A stretch of DNA of 64,000 nucleotides from Micromonospora antibiotica (GTDB lineage: Bacteria; Actinomycetota; Actinomycetes; Mycobacteriales; Micromonosporaceae), in contig NZ_JAGFWR010000019.1 in NCBI RefSeq assembly GCF_017599305.1, positions 49,505 to 113,504 on the forward strand, written 5' to 3'. Within the stretch, counting starts at the first letter, position 1. The number at the start of each line of letters is the position of its first letter. Positions 18,496 through 27,681 of this stretch are shown here, in pieces. The position numbers and the translations under genes were made by a program. The notes below the pieces were generated by a model. That model was not told where the DNA came from and ran no database searches. It saw only the letters and a program-made list of their open reading frames with translations.

Positions 18496-19071
18496 TCAGC
18501 CCTTGTCCGCCTTCGCCGCCGCCTTCATCTGCTGCTTGTACTCGCGGACCCGACGCAGCGACTCCGCATCGGTGACGTCGGCGACCGACCGGTAGGTGTC
18601 CGGGTCGCCGTAGCCGCCGGCGGCCTCCCGCCAGCCGTCGGGGCGCACGTCGTACCGCTTGCCGAGCAGGGCGACGAAGATCTGCGCCTTCTGGGTGCCG
18701 AAGCCGGGCAGGTCGGCGATGCGGCGCAGCAGTTCCCGTCCGTCGTCGACGTCCGCCCAGAGCCGGCCGGCGTCGCCGGCGTACCGGTCGACCAGGATCC
18801 GGCACAGCTGCTGTACCCGGCCGGCCATCGCCTTCGGGAACCGGTGCAGCGCAGGCGGCCGGGCGAAGACCTCGACCAGTTCCTGCGGGTCGTAGCCGGC
18901 CAACTCCCGGGCGTCCGGGTCGTGCCCCAGCCGTTGGGCGAGCACGTACGGCGAGGAGAACGCCTTTTCCATCGGCACCTGTTGGTCGAGCAGCATCCCG
19001 GTCAGCAGGGCCAGTGGGCTGCGCTCCAGCAGCCGGTTGGCCTCGCCGTCGATGGGCAGCGAGAGCGTCAT
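18496..19071 (-). CDS. HhH-GPD family base-excision repair protein
   Basis: A 191-residue protein of the helix-hairpin-helix DNA glycosylase type. GMLLDQQVPMEKAF near residue 26 resembles the conserved LLDQQ segment of actinobacterial HhH-GPD proteins. RRIADLPGFGTQKAQIFVAL contains the hairpin (LPGFG) expected to grip the DNA backbone. There is no C-terminal FeS cluster. Residue 133 onward (GKRYDVRPDGW) is where the catalytic Asp would lie. The damaged base recognised is unknown. Confidence 0.85.
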   Translation of the reverse strand: MTLSLPIDGEANRLLERSPLALLTGMLLDQQVPMEKAFSSPYVLAQRLGHDPDARELAGYDPQELVEVFARPPALHRFPKAMAGRVQQLCRILVDRYAGDAGRLWADVDDGRELLRRIADLPGFGTQKAQIFVALLGKRYDVRPDGWREAAGGYGDPDTYRSVADVTDAESLRRVREYKQQMKAAAKADKG

Positions 19072-19201
19072 GCCCCCATCCTGCCCGCCCCGGCCGCCCG
19101 CCCGGCCGACATCCGGTGCGGTCCGCCCCGCCGGGAGGCGTCCGGACGCGGCGCGGCCCGGTGGACACGGGTGTCCACCGGGCCGTCGGTGCCGTGGGGC
19201 G

Positions 19202-20425
19202 TCAGTTCACGACGAAGAGCAGCCGGTTCGGCGAGCCCGAGCCGGGGCTGGTCACCACGTTCGGGGTGGCGCTGCCGGTCAGCGAGCTGGCGACCTGCGC
19301 CGGGGTGTACGAGGGGTTCGCCGACAGGACCAGGGCGGCGGCACCGGCGACGTGCGGGGACGCCATCGAGGTGCCACTGATCGAGTTGGTGGCGGTGTCG
19401 TTGGTGTTCCAGGACGAGGTGATGTTCGAGCCCGGCGCGAACAGGTCGACGCAGGTGCCGAAGTTGGAGTAGGAGGCCCGCGCGTCGGTGTTGGTGGTGG
19501 CGCCGACGGTGATCGCCGAGGCGACCCGTGCCGGGGAGGAGGTGCAGGCGTCGGCGCTGGAGTTGCCGGCCGCCAGCGCGTACGTGATGCCCGAGCTGAT
19601 CGAGCTGGCCACCGCGTTGTCGATGGCGGTGCTGGCCCCGCCGCCGAGGCTCATGTTGGCCACCGCCGGCTTGACCGCGTTGGCGGTCACCCAGTTGATG
19701 CCGTTGACCACGGCGGTGGTGCTGCCGCGACCCCGGCAGTTGAGCACCTTCACCGCGACCAACTGCACACCCTTGGCCACGCCGTACTTGGTGCCGCCGA
19801 CGGTGCCCGCGACGTGGGTGCCGTGGCCGTTGCAGTCGGTGTTGTTGGAGTCGACCGCGTTGGTGCCCCAGGTGGCCCGGCCGCCGAAGTCGGTGTGGGT
19901 GGTCCGGATTCCGGTGTCGATGATGTACGCCCGCACGTTGGTGGCCGTGTTCGGGTAGGTGTAGCTGGAGTTCAGCGGCAGGTTGCGCTGGTCGATGCGG
20001 TCCAGACCCCAGGACGGCGGGTTGGTCTGGGTCGCCTGGACGGTCACCACCCGGTCCTGCTCGACGTAGGCCACCGACGGGTCGGCGGCGAGCCGGCGGG
20101 CCTGGCTGGCGCTCATCTTCGCGCTGAACCCGGTGAGGGCGGCGCTGTAGACGTCGGCGACGTTCCCGCCGTACCGCTTGGTGAGGCTGGCGGCGCGGTC
20201 CGGCACGGCGGTCCGGGCGGCCCGGCTGTTGGCGGTGCCGACGGCGTCGCCCTTCAACACGACCAGGTAGCTGCCGCTGATCGCGTCCGGGGAGGAGGCG
20301 TAGCGGATCTGTCCGGTGGGGGCGGCGAGGGCGGGGGCGCCAGCGGCGACGGAGAGGGCCGCGGCGGTGGCCGCGACGGCGACCGCGCGGAGCGCGTGAC
20401 GCCGGGGGACGGACACGTCGGACAT
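19202..20425 (-). CDS. Secreted subtilisin-like serine protease (S8)
   Basis: A 407-residue exported protease. A twin-basic start (VPRRHALRAVAVA) and hydrophobic stretch form a signal peptide ending around ALAAPTG at residue 34. An inhibitor I9 propeptide covers about 50-130 (GSYLVVLKGD to VAYVEQDRVV). The catalytic triad is Asp170 (YIIDTGI), His201 (NGHGTHVAG) and Ser353 (SGTSMASPHVAG). The oxyanion Asn is in ALAAGNSSADAC. It resembles the extracellular proteinase K-like enzymes of Streptomyces. It is monocistronic, facing away from the methyltransferase. Confidence 0.96.
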   Translation of the reverse strand: MSDVSVPRRHALRAVAVAATAAALSVAAGAPALAAPTGQIRYASSPDAISGSYLVVLKGDAVGTANSRAARTAVPDRAASLTKRYGGNVADVYSAALTGFSAKMSASQARRLAADPSVAYVEQDRVVTVQATQTNPPSWGLDRIDQRNLPLNSSYTYPNTATNVRAYIIDTGIRTTHTDFGGRATWGTNAVDSNNTDCNGHGTHVAGTVGGTKYGVAKGVQLVAVKVLNCRGRGSTTAVVNGINWVTANAVKPAVANMSLGGGASTAIDNAVASSISSGITYALAAGNSSADACTSSPARVASAITVGATTNTDARASYSNFGTCVDLFAPGSNITSSWNTNDTATNSISGTSMASPHVAGAAALVLSANPSYTPAQVASSLTGSATPNVVTSPGSGSPNRLLFVVN

Positions 20426-20615
20426 CGTCTGAACTCCCTACCGGGTACGACCGGGCAGGCAGGGGCCGCCCGAACGTCCCATCGACGGATGTTGGAGGGA
20501 ATGCTAACGAGACATCGACGTACGTAACAGAGATAACGGCCGGGGGATTGAGGTGGCGTTATGGAAGTCAGCGGGTGCCCGCCACCGGTGCCCCCACGCC
20601 AGGCAGGATGACGGG

Positions 20616-22100
20616 GTGGACCGTGACGACATGCTGCTCTCCCCCGCCGGCGTCGAGGCGCTACGCGCCGCGCTCACCAGCGCCGACTTCACCGCCAACG
20701 GCATCGCCGGCCGACTCGGCCCGCAGGCCACCGGCGGGGTGGCCCGCAACGACTTCCGGGCCGCGCTGCGCGCCACCGAGGACCGCGACCCGCTGGGCAC
20801 CCTGATCCGGGTGTTCATCTGCGACCAGACCGAACCGGAACCGGCGGTCGCCGCCGCGCTCGCCCCGCTCGACCTCGCCGACGCCGTCGCCGCCGGCCTC
20901 GTCGAGCCGTACGGTGACGGGCTGCGCGCCGGGGTCGACCTGGAACCCTACGGCGACGCCTGGTGGGTGCTCGCCGACGTACCGGCCAGCGCCCGCCCGG
21001 GTCGACCGCTGCACAGCGAACACGTGCTCGGCATCGGCGGGGCCACCCAGACCCTGATCGGTGCGACCGTCCGCCACCCGGTGGACACCGCACTGGACCT
21101 GGGCACCGGGTCCGGGGTGCAGGCCCTGCACCTGGCCACCCACGCCCGGCGGGTCACCGCCACCGACGTGTCGCAACGGGCGCTGCGCTTCGCCGCCACC
21201 ACCGCCGCCCTCAACGGGCAGGACTGGGAACTGCTGCGCGGCGACCTGGTCGCCCCGGTGGCCGGCCGGCGGTTCGACCTGGTGGTCAGCAACCCGCCGT
21301 TCGTGGTCGGGCCGGGCACCACCACCCACGTCTACCGGGACTCCGGCCGGGTCGGCGACGCGATCGGCGCTGAACTGGCCGCCGCCGCCCCCGGCCTGCT
21401 CACCGAGGGCGGCACCATGCAGTACCTCGCCAACTGGGTGCACGTCGCCGGGGAGGACTGGGCGGAACGGGTGACCGGCTGGTTCGCCGGCACCGGCCTG
21501 GACGCCTGGGTGATCCAGCGCGAGGTGGCCGACCCGATGGCGTACGTCCACCTGTGGCTGACCGACGTCGGCGAGGCGACCGACCCGCACCGGGCGGCAG
21601 CCTGGCTGGACTGGTTCGACGCGCACAAGGTCGAGTCGATCGGATTCGGCATCGTCTCGTTGCGCCGCAACGGTCACGAAGACCCGGTCGTCCGGGTGGA
21701 GGACCTGCGGCAGCGGGTCGAGCCACCCCTGGGCGACCAGGTCGCCGGCTGGTTCGACCGGCAGGACCTCCTGCGTGCCCACGGCGCCGACGGCCTGCTC
21801 GACCTTCGCTACCGGGCGGCCCCGGGGCTGCAACTGCGCCAGGAGGCGACGATCGGCGACGAGGGCTGGGCGGTGGACCGGCAGGTCCTGACGATGCCGC
21901 ACGGGCTGCGCTGGAGCGAGGAGATCGACCCGCTGGTGCTGGCCCTGGTCGGCGGCTGCGACGGACGGCTGCCGCTGCGCGACCAGCTCGCCCTGCTCGC
22001 CGCCGCGCACGACGTCACCCCCGACGAGCTGGCCGAGGCGGCCGGCCCGATCGTGGCGCGGCTGATCGAGCGGGGCCTCGTCGAACCGGTGACCCACTGA
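20616..22100 (+). CDS. Class I SAM-dependent methyltransferase, HemK/PrmC-like
   Basis: A 494-residue protein with three parts: an N-terminal all-alpha domain (residues 1-150, DUF7059-like), a Rossmann methyltransferase core with motif I ALDLGTGSGVQAL near residue 160 and the NPPF motif (LVVSNPPFVVG) near 225, and a long C-terminal region. NPPY/NPPF marks methylation of planar nitrogens such as glutamine amides, adenine or guanine. The substrate is unknown. The GTG start precedes DRDDMLLSPAG. The stop TGA overlaps an ATG (TGATG) that opens the small repeat ORF before dtd. Confidence 0.88.
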   Translation: MDRDDMLLSPAGVEALRAALTSADFTANGIAGRLGPQATGGVARNDFRAALRATEDRDPLGTLIRVFICDQTEPEPAVAAALAPLDLADAVAAGLVEPYGDGLRAGVDLEPYGDAWWVLADVPASARPGRPLHSEHVLGIGGATQTLIGATVRHPVDTALDLGTGSGVQALHLATHARRVTATDVSQRALRFAATTAALNGQDWELLRGDLVAPVAGRRFDLVVSNPPFVVGPGTTTHVYRDSGRVGDAIGAELAAAAPGLLTEGGTMQYLANWVHVAGEDWAERVTGWFAGTGLDAWVIQREVADPMAYVHLWLTDVGEATDPHRAAAWLDWFDAHKVESIGFGIVSLRRNGHEDPVVRVEDLRQRVEPPLGDQVAGWFDRQDLLRAHGADGLLDLRYRAAPGLQLRQEATIGDEGWAVDRQVLTMPHGLRWSEEIDPLVLALVGGCDGRLPLRDQLALLAAAHDVTPDELAEAAGPIVARLIERGLVEPVTH

Positions 22101-22270
22101 TGCGCCCGGTCGAACGGGGCACCCCGATGCGGGCGGTCGAGCGAGGCATCGTCGAAGCGGGCGGTCGAGCGAGGCATCGTCGAACCGGTGACCAACTGAT
22201 GCGGGCGGTCGAGCGAGGCACCCCGCTGCGGGCGGTCGAGCGGGGCATCGTCAAAGCGGTGACCGGCTGA
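22069..22270. repeat. Degenerate tandem repeat of the gene-junction sequence
   Basis: GCGGGCGGTCGAGCGAGGC followed by ATCGTCGAACCGGTGACC and CTGATGCG recurs in full and truncated form about four times. Each complete unit combines the last codons of the methyltransferase (GAACCGGTGACC), its stop and the ATG that follows, so the TGATG junction appears at 22098, 22197 and 22268. Confidence 0.85.
22100..22270 (+). CDS. 56-residue repeat-built small ORF between methyltransferase and dtd
   Basis: The ATG overlaps the methyltransferase stop (TGATG at 22098-22102), and its own TGA overlaps the dtd ATG in the same way (22268-22272). The translation is MRPVERGTPMRAVERGIVEA, a 13-residue linker, then MRAVERGTPLRAVERGIVKA and VTG: two copies of a 20-residue unit. 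The unit resembles the dtd N-terminus (MRAVVQTVERA). There is no strong ribosome site, so expression would depend on coupling to the upstream gene. It could be a real small protein or merely a repeat that keeps translation running into dtd. Confidence 0.4.
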   Translation: MRPVERGTPMRAVERGIVEAGGRARHRRTGDQLMRAVERGTPLRAVERGIVKAVTG

Positions 22271-22692
22271 TGCGGGCGGTGGTGCAGACGGTCGAACGGG
22301 CCAGCGTCACCGTCGACGGCGAGGTGGTCGGCGCGATCACCGACGGCCTGCTGGTGCTGCTTGGCATCACCCACACCGACACCCCCGAGTTGGCCCGGAC
22401 GATGGCCCGCAAGGTGCACGAGCTGCGCATCCTCGACGGCGAACGCAGCGCCGCCGACACCGGTGCCCCGATCCTGCTGGTCAGCCAGTTCACCCTCTAC
22501 GGCGACACCCGCAAGGGCCGCCGCCCGAGCTGGCTCGCCGCCGCCCCCGCCGAGGTGGCCGAACCGCTGGTCACCGCCGTGGTCGAGGCGCTCCGCGCCC
22601 GGGGCGCGACGGTCGAGACGGGCCGCTTCCGCACCCACATGCTCGTCGAGAGCACCAACACCGGCCCCCGCACCCTCCTCCTAGACCTCTGA
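22270..22692 (+). CDS. dtd: D-aminoacyl-tRNA deacylase
   Basis: This 140-residue enzyme hydrolyses D-amino acids mischarged on tRNA. Both family motifs are present: SQFTLYGDTRKGRRP (the SQFTLYG motif with the catalytic Thr) and STNTGPRTLLLDL (the N-X-G-P-X-T cross-subunit motif). The length is normal. The ATG overlaps an upstream TGA, so translation depends on the preceding frame. It is convergent with the Spo0M gene. Confidence 0.95.
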   Translation: MRAVVQTVERASVTVDGEVVGAITDGLLVLLGITHTDTPELARTMARKVHELRILDGERSAADTGAPILLVSQFTLYGDTRKGRRPSWLAAAPAEVAEPLVTAVVEALRARGATVETGRFRTHMLVESTNTGPRTLLLDL

Positions 22693-22763
22693 CCCTGCCC
22701 CCTCCTCCCATCCCCCCTCTCCCCTCCCCTCCACCCCCACCCCAGCCCCCAGCCCTCATCTCC

Positions 22764-22835
22764 AGCCCCGGTGATCAAGAAGTTTGCGTCAAGTTCGATC
22801 TTCAAAGTGACGCAAACTTCTTGATCACCGGGGCT
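22764..22835. repeat. Dispersed palindrome, family 1, copy 2
   Basis: AGCCCCGGTGATCAAGAAGT and its inverse ACTTCTTGATCACCGGGGCT are perfectly complementary arms; the pairing extends inward through TTGCGTC / GACGCAA. It lies midway between the convergent dtd and Spo0M genes. The upstream flank (22693-22763) is almost pure C and T; the downstream flank is G-rich. Confidence 0.9.
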
Positions 22836-22856
22836 GGGCGAGCGGGGCGGGGCGAG

Positions 22857-22900
22857 TTGGGTGGGGGTGAGCGGGGTGGGGTGGGGTGGGGTGGGGTGGG
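22857..22900. repeat. GGGGT simple repeat with G-quadruplex potential
   Basis: Five successive GGGGT units follow GTGGGTGGGGGTGAGC and directly abut the Spo0M stop codon (22901-22903). The G-run strand is the template for the spo0M transcript, whose RNA would read (ACCCC)n. Confidence 0.8.
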
Positions 22901-23689
22901 TTAGGAGAAGAGGCCTCGGCGTTGGAGGGACTGGCGGAGCCAGCCGTCGAGTTGGGCGGCCCAGTCGGTGCGGTCGGCGGTGGCATGGTCGACGGTGAAC
23001 CGGCCGAAGGCGTCCCGACCCTCGGTGAACAGGCCACCCCGCTTGTCCATCTCCAGCACCACCTGCACCTGGTGCGGGTCGGTGACGAAGGTGACCTCCA
23101 GCTGGTTGATCGCCCCGGCGTACTGCGGGGCGGGGTAGAACTCGATCTCCTGGTAGAACGGCAGGCTCTGCCGTACGCCATAGATGTGGCCGCGCTCGAC
23201 GTCGGCGCGGGCGAACCGGAAGCCCAGCCGCAGCAGCGCCTCCAGCAGCCGCTCCTGAGCCGGCAGTGGGTGCACCGACACCGCGTCCAGGTCACCCTTG
23301 TCGACTGCGCGGGCCACCTCCAGCTCGGTACGCAGCCCCATCGTCATCCCGTGCAGCCGGTGGCCGTACAGGTCGGTCAGCGGGGTCTCCCACGGCACGG
23401 CGAACCGGAACGGGATGTCGTAGCGCTGCCCCGCCTCCAGCCGGAACGGGCCGGTGACCTGCTGACGGGCGAACTCCTGGGTGGTCTCGTACTCGGAGTC
23501 GGCACTCTCCACCTCGACCCGGGTGACCAGGCCGAGCGCCACGTACTCGATGTCGGCGGCGTGGTCGCCGCCGGCCACGTGGACCCGCCCCTCCAGCACC
23601 CCGCCGGGACGGCAGTTCGGATTGGCGAGCACGGTCTCCACCGACGGACCGCCCACCCCCATCGACTGCATGAGCCGTTTGAAGACCAC
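22901..23689 (-). CDS. spo0M: Spo0M-family sporulation-control protein
   Basis: A 262-residue arrestin-like beta protein. The N-terminus VFKRLMQSMGVGGPSVETVL is the family hallmark, followed by a double beta-sandwich (GGVLEGRVHVAGGDH, YDIPFRFAVPWETPLTD). The GTG at 23689 was chosen because GGAGG lies 5 nt upstream and the product begins like known homologues; ATG codons at 23701 and 23713 are alternatives. Spo0M modulates sporulation entry in Bacillus and binds cytoskeletal or membrane partners. In an actinobacterium a role in morphogenesis is only inferred. Confidence 0.88.
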   Translation of the reverse strand: MVFKRLMQSMGVGGPSVETVLANPNCRPGGVLEGRVHVAGGDHAADIEYVALGLVTRVEVESADSEYETTQEFARQQVTGPFRLEAGQRYDIPFRFAVPWETPLTDLYGHRLHGMTMGLRTELEVARAVDKGDLDAVSVHPLPAQERLLEALLRLGFRFARADVERGHIYGVRQSLPFYQEIEFYPAPQYAGAINQLEVTFVTDPHQVQVVLEMDKRGGLFTEGRDAFGRFTVDHATADRTDWAAQLDGWLRQSLQRRGLFS

Positions 23690-23911
23690 CACGTCCTCCA
23701 TTGCCTGTCGCATCGCCGACCCCGATGGCCGACGCTGGCACGGTAGCCGGACCTGGCAAGACCGCCGACGACCCACCCCGCATCCGACCAGATTGCTGTC
23801 GGGTCCCCGATCGCCTCACCCCCGTTTCACGTCCCGGTTGGAAAGCTGTCCATCACCGGAGCCGATGGCGCCGGTAGGCGACACCGAAAGCAGACACGGG
23901 GAGACACAGAG

Positions 23912-24928
<1,017 letters not shown>

Positions 24929-24943
24929 GTGGGACGGTTCGGC

Positions 24944-24974
24944 GCAGGCCCCCGGCGGTTCGCCGGGGGCCTGC
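24944..24974 (+). terminator. Terminator hairpin after sigB
   Basis: A 14-bp perfect stem, GCAGGCCCCCGGCG with GTT loop and CGCCGGGGGCCTGC, 16 bp past the sigB stop. No U-tract follows. Confidence 0.8.
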
Positions 24975-25000
24975 CCGCTGTCCGGGGTCCCGTCACCGCC

Positions 25001-25107
25001 GGAGCCGCCGGCGGGCACGGTCAGCGCCCCCGGCGGGCACGGTCAGCGCCGCCGGCAGCAGGGCACGGTCACCGCCGGAGCCGGCGGCGGGCACGGTCAG
25101 AGCCGGC
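25001..25107. repeat. Tandem repeat spanning the stop codon of the acetyltransferase gene
   Basis: GCCGGCGGGCACGGTCAGCG and close variants occur about four times. The last copy overlaps the minus-strand TGA at 25097-25099 of the acetyltransferase gene, so earlier copies are duplications of its final codons and stop. Confidence 0.8.
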
Positions 25108-27655
25108 GCGGGCCGGTGTCGGGGCGGGCCCCGGCCGTGCCGACCCCCACCGCCGCGTGCAGCACCGACACGCCGTCCGGGCGGGCCAGCACCGGGTTGA
25201 GGGTGAGCGACCGCACCCGGGGCTGCTCGTCGGCGAGCCGGCCCACCCGCAGCAGCAGGTCGGCCAGGGCCGCCCGGTCCACCGCGTCGGCACCCCGGTG
25301 CCCGTGCAGCAGCGGCGACGCCCGGGGCTCGTCGACGAGTTCGGCGGCGTCCCGGTCGGTCAACGGCACCGCCCGCCAGGCCCGGTCCCCGAGCAGTTCG
25401 GTGGCGACCCCACCGAGCCCGAAGCCGACGACCGGCCCGAACGCCGGGTCCTCGCGCAGCTCCACCACGCAGGCCACCCCCGGCGGCACCATCGGTTGGA
25501 CCAGGACGTCCGCGCCGAAGGCCGCCGCCAGGTCCGCGTACGCCCGGCGTAGCGCGACCGGGTCGGCCAGGTCGAGGCGGACGGCGCCCAGGTCGAGGCG
25601 GTGCCGCAGGCCGGGCGCGGCGGCTTTCAACGCCACCGGCCAGCCCAGCCGCCCGGCGGCGGCGAGCGCCTCGTCGACGGTGCCGGCCGGGGCCGAGCCG
25701 ACCACCTCGATGCCGTACGCGGCGAGCAGCGCCGCCGCGTCGGCGGCGTCACCGCGCAGCGCGGCCTGCCCGGCGGCCCGGTCCACCCCGGTCGGTTCCG
25801 GTGGCGTGCCCGGGTCCCGGCGCAGCCAGTCGGCGTACCGGCTGACCCGGCCCAGCGCCCGCACCGCCTCCTCCACGCTCGGGTACGCGGGCAGCCCGAC
25901 CGGCACCCGGCCGGCGAGGAACGTCACCACGGTCGGCTTGCCGCCGGTCACCGCCGCCGCCACGGCGGCGGTGAAGTCCGCCTCCTCGACGGTGAGCTGC
26001 CCCGGCAGGGGTGGGGCGAAGACCGCCACCAGCGCGTCCACGCCGTCGTCGGCGGCGGCACCGGCCAGCGCGGCGGTGAACGCGGCGGCACCGGCGTGCG
26101 GGCCGACGTCGTGGGGGTAGCCGGCGGCGACCGTGAGGCCCTGCCCCGCGCAGGCGGTGGCCGCCAAGCCGGTCAGCGCCGACGAGTTGCCGACCACGCC
26201 GACCCGGCCACCGGCGGGCAGCGGCTGGTTGGCCAGCAGCGTCCCGACGTCGAGCAGTTCGGCGACGGTGTCCACCCGGATCACCCCGGACTGCGCGAAG
26301 AGGGCACCCACGGCGGCCTCGTCGAGCGTGGGTGCGACGCCGGACCCGACCGGGCGGGCCAGCGAAGCCAACGCCACCACCGGCTTGTCCCGGCCGATCC
26401 GGCGCACCAACCGGGCGAACTTGCGCGGATTGCCGAAGGTCTCCAGGTACAGCAGGATCACGTCGGTGCCCGGGTCGTCCTGCCAGAACTGGAGCAGGTC
26501 GTTGCCGGACACGTCGGCCCGGTTGCCGGCCGACACGAAACTCGACAGGCCCAGCCCCCGGCGCTGCGCCTCGGCCAGCAGCGCCACCCCGAACACGCCG
26601 GACTGGCTGAAGAAACCCACCCGTCCGGGGGCGGGCAGCACCGGGGCCAGGGTGGCGTTGAGGCGTACCCGCCCGTCGGTGTTGGCCACGCCCAGGCAGT
26701 TCGGGCCGACGACCCGCATGCCGGCGGCGTGCGCCGCCCGGACCAGGGCCCGTTGGGCCGCCGCGCCGGCCGGTCCGGCCTCGGCGAAACCGGCGGAGAT
26801 GACCACCAGGCCGTGCGCGCCGGCGGCGGCGGCGTCGGCCACCACCCCCGCCGCCGCGTCCGGGGGCACCGCGACGACCGCCAGGTCGACGTCCACTCCG
26901 GCGTCGGCTGCCGACGGGTACGCGGGCAGCCCCGCCACCGTGCGCGCGCTCGGATGCACCGGCACGATCGCCCCCGGGTAGCCGCCGTCGCGCAGGTGCC
27001 CGAGGACGGCCGCGCCGACACCCTGCCCGGTGGCGCTGGCCCCGTAGACGGCCACCCCGCGCGGGGTGAGCAGCCGGGCGATGGACCGCGCCTCGGTGCG
27101 GTGCTCCCGGCCGCGCTGCACGGCCAGGGTCGCCTCGGTCGGGGCGATCGGGAACGTCAGGTGCACCACCCCGTCGGCGAACTGCCGTTGCACCTGGTAG
27201 CCGAAGTCGGCGAAGACCCGCAGCATCGCCCCGTTGGTGGGGAGCACCTCGGCGACGAAGTGCCCGATGCCGGCCCGGCCGGCCGCGTCGGCCAGGTGCT
27301 CCAGCAGCACCGAACCGATCCCCCGGCCCTGGTGGGCGTCCTCCACTACGAACGCCACCTCGGCTTCGGGGGCCGCCGGACCCAGCCGCTCGTACCGGCC
27401 GACGGCGACGATCCGGTCGCCGACCAGCACCACGAACGCCTCCCGGTCCCGGTGGTCGACGGTGACGAAGCGGCGCAGGTCCCGTTCCGGGATACGCGGG
27501 TACGGCGAGAAGTAGCGCAGGTAGCGGGTGCGTTCCGAGAACCGCCCGTGCATGGCGACGATCTCCGGGGCGTCCTGCGGCCGGATCGGTCGCAGGCCGA
27601 CGGTGCTGCCGTCGCTGAGCAGCACGTCCACCGGTTGGTCGACAGTGGTCACCAC
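25097..27655 (-). CDS. Pat-type protein acetyltransferase fused to acyl-CoA synthetase (ADP-forming) domains
   Basis: An 852-residue two-part protein. Residues 1-170 are a GNAT acetyltransferase with the acetyl-CoA loop HQGRGIGSVLLEHLAD. The rest follows NDP-forming acyl-CoA synthetase order: CoA-binding domain (GVAVYGASATGQGVGAAVL), ligase-CoA domains (GPNCLGVANTDG, GFFSQSGVFGVALL) and an ATP-grasp end (GWPVALKAAAPGLRH). Proteins of this architecture (Pat/PatA) acetylate and inactivate acetyl-CoA synthetase. It is upstream-adjacent to acuC, a deacetylase, on the same strand, so the two probably form a modification cycle. Confidence 0.92.
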   Translation of the reverse strand: MVTTVDQPVDVLLSDGSTVGLRPIRPQDAPEIVAMHGRFSERTRYLRYFSPYPRIPERDLRRFVTVDHRDREAFVVLVGDRIVAVGRYERLGPAAPEAEVAFVVEDAHQGRGIGSVLLEHLADAAGRAGIGHFVAEVLPTNGAMLRVFADFGYQVQRQFADGVVHLTFPIAPTEATLAVQRGREHRTEARSIARLLTPRGVAVYGASATGQGVGAAVLGHLRDGGYPGAIVPVHPSARTVAGLPAYPSAADAGVDVDLAVVAVPPDAAAGVVADAAAAGAHGLVVISAGFAEAGPAGAAAQRALVRAAHAAGMRVVGPNCLGVANTDGRVRLNATLAPVLPAPGRVGFFSQSGVFGVALLAEAQRRGLGLSSFVSAGNRADVSGNDLLQFWQDDPGTDVILLYLETFGNPRKFARLVRRIGRDKPVVALASLARPVGSGVAPTLDEAAVGALFAQSGVIRVDTVAELLDVGTLLANQPLPAGGRVGVVGNSSALTGLAATACAGQGLTVAAGYPHDVGPHAGAAAFTAALAGAAADDGVDALVAVFAPPLPGQLTVEEADFTAAVAAAVTGGKPTVVTFLAGRVPVGLPAYPSVEEAVRALGRVSRYADWLRRDPGTPPEPTGVDRAAGQAALRGDAADAAALLAAYGIEVVGSAPAGTVDEALAAAGRLGWPVALKAAAPGLRHRLDLGAVRLDLADPVALRRAYADLAAAFGADVLVQPMVPPGVACVVELREDPAFGPVVGFGLGGVATELLGDRAWRAVPLTDRDAAELVDEPRASPLLHGHRGADAVDRAALADLLLRVGRLADEQPRVRSLTLNPVLARPDGVSVLHAAVGVGTAGARPDTGPRRL

Positions 27656-27681
27656 GTCCGGTCCCTCCCCAGGTCCCCGGC

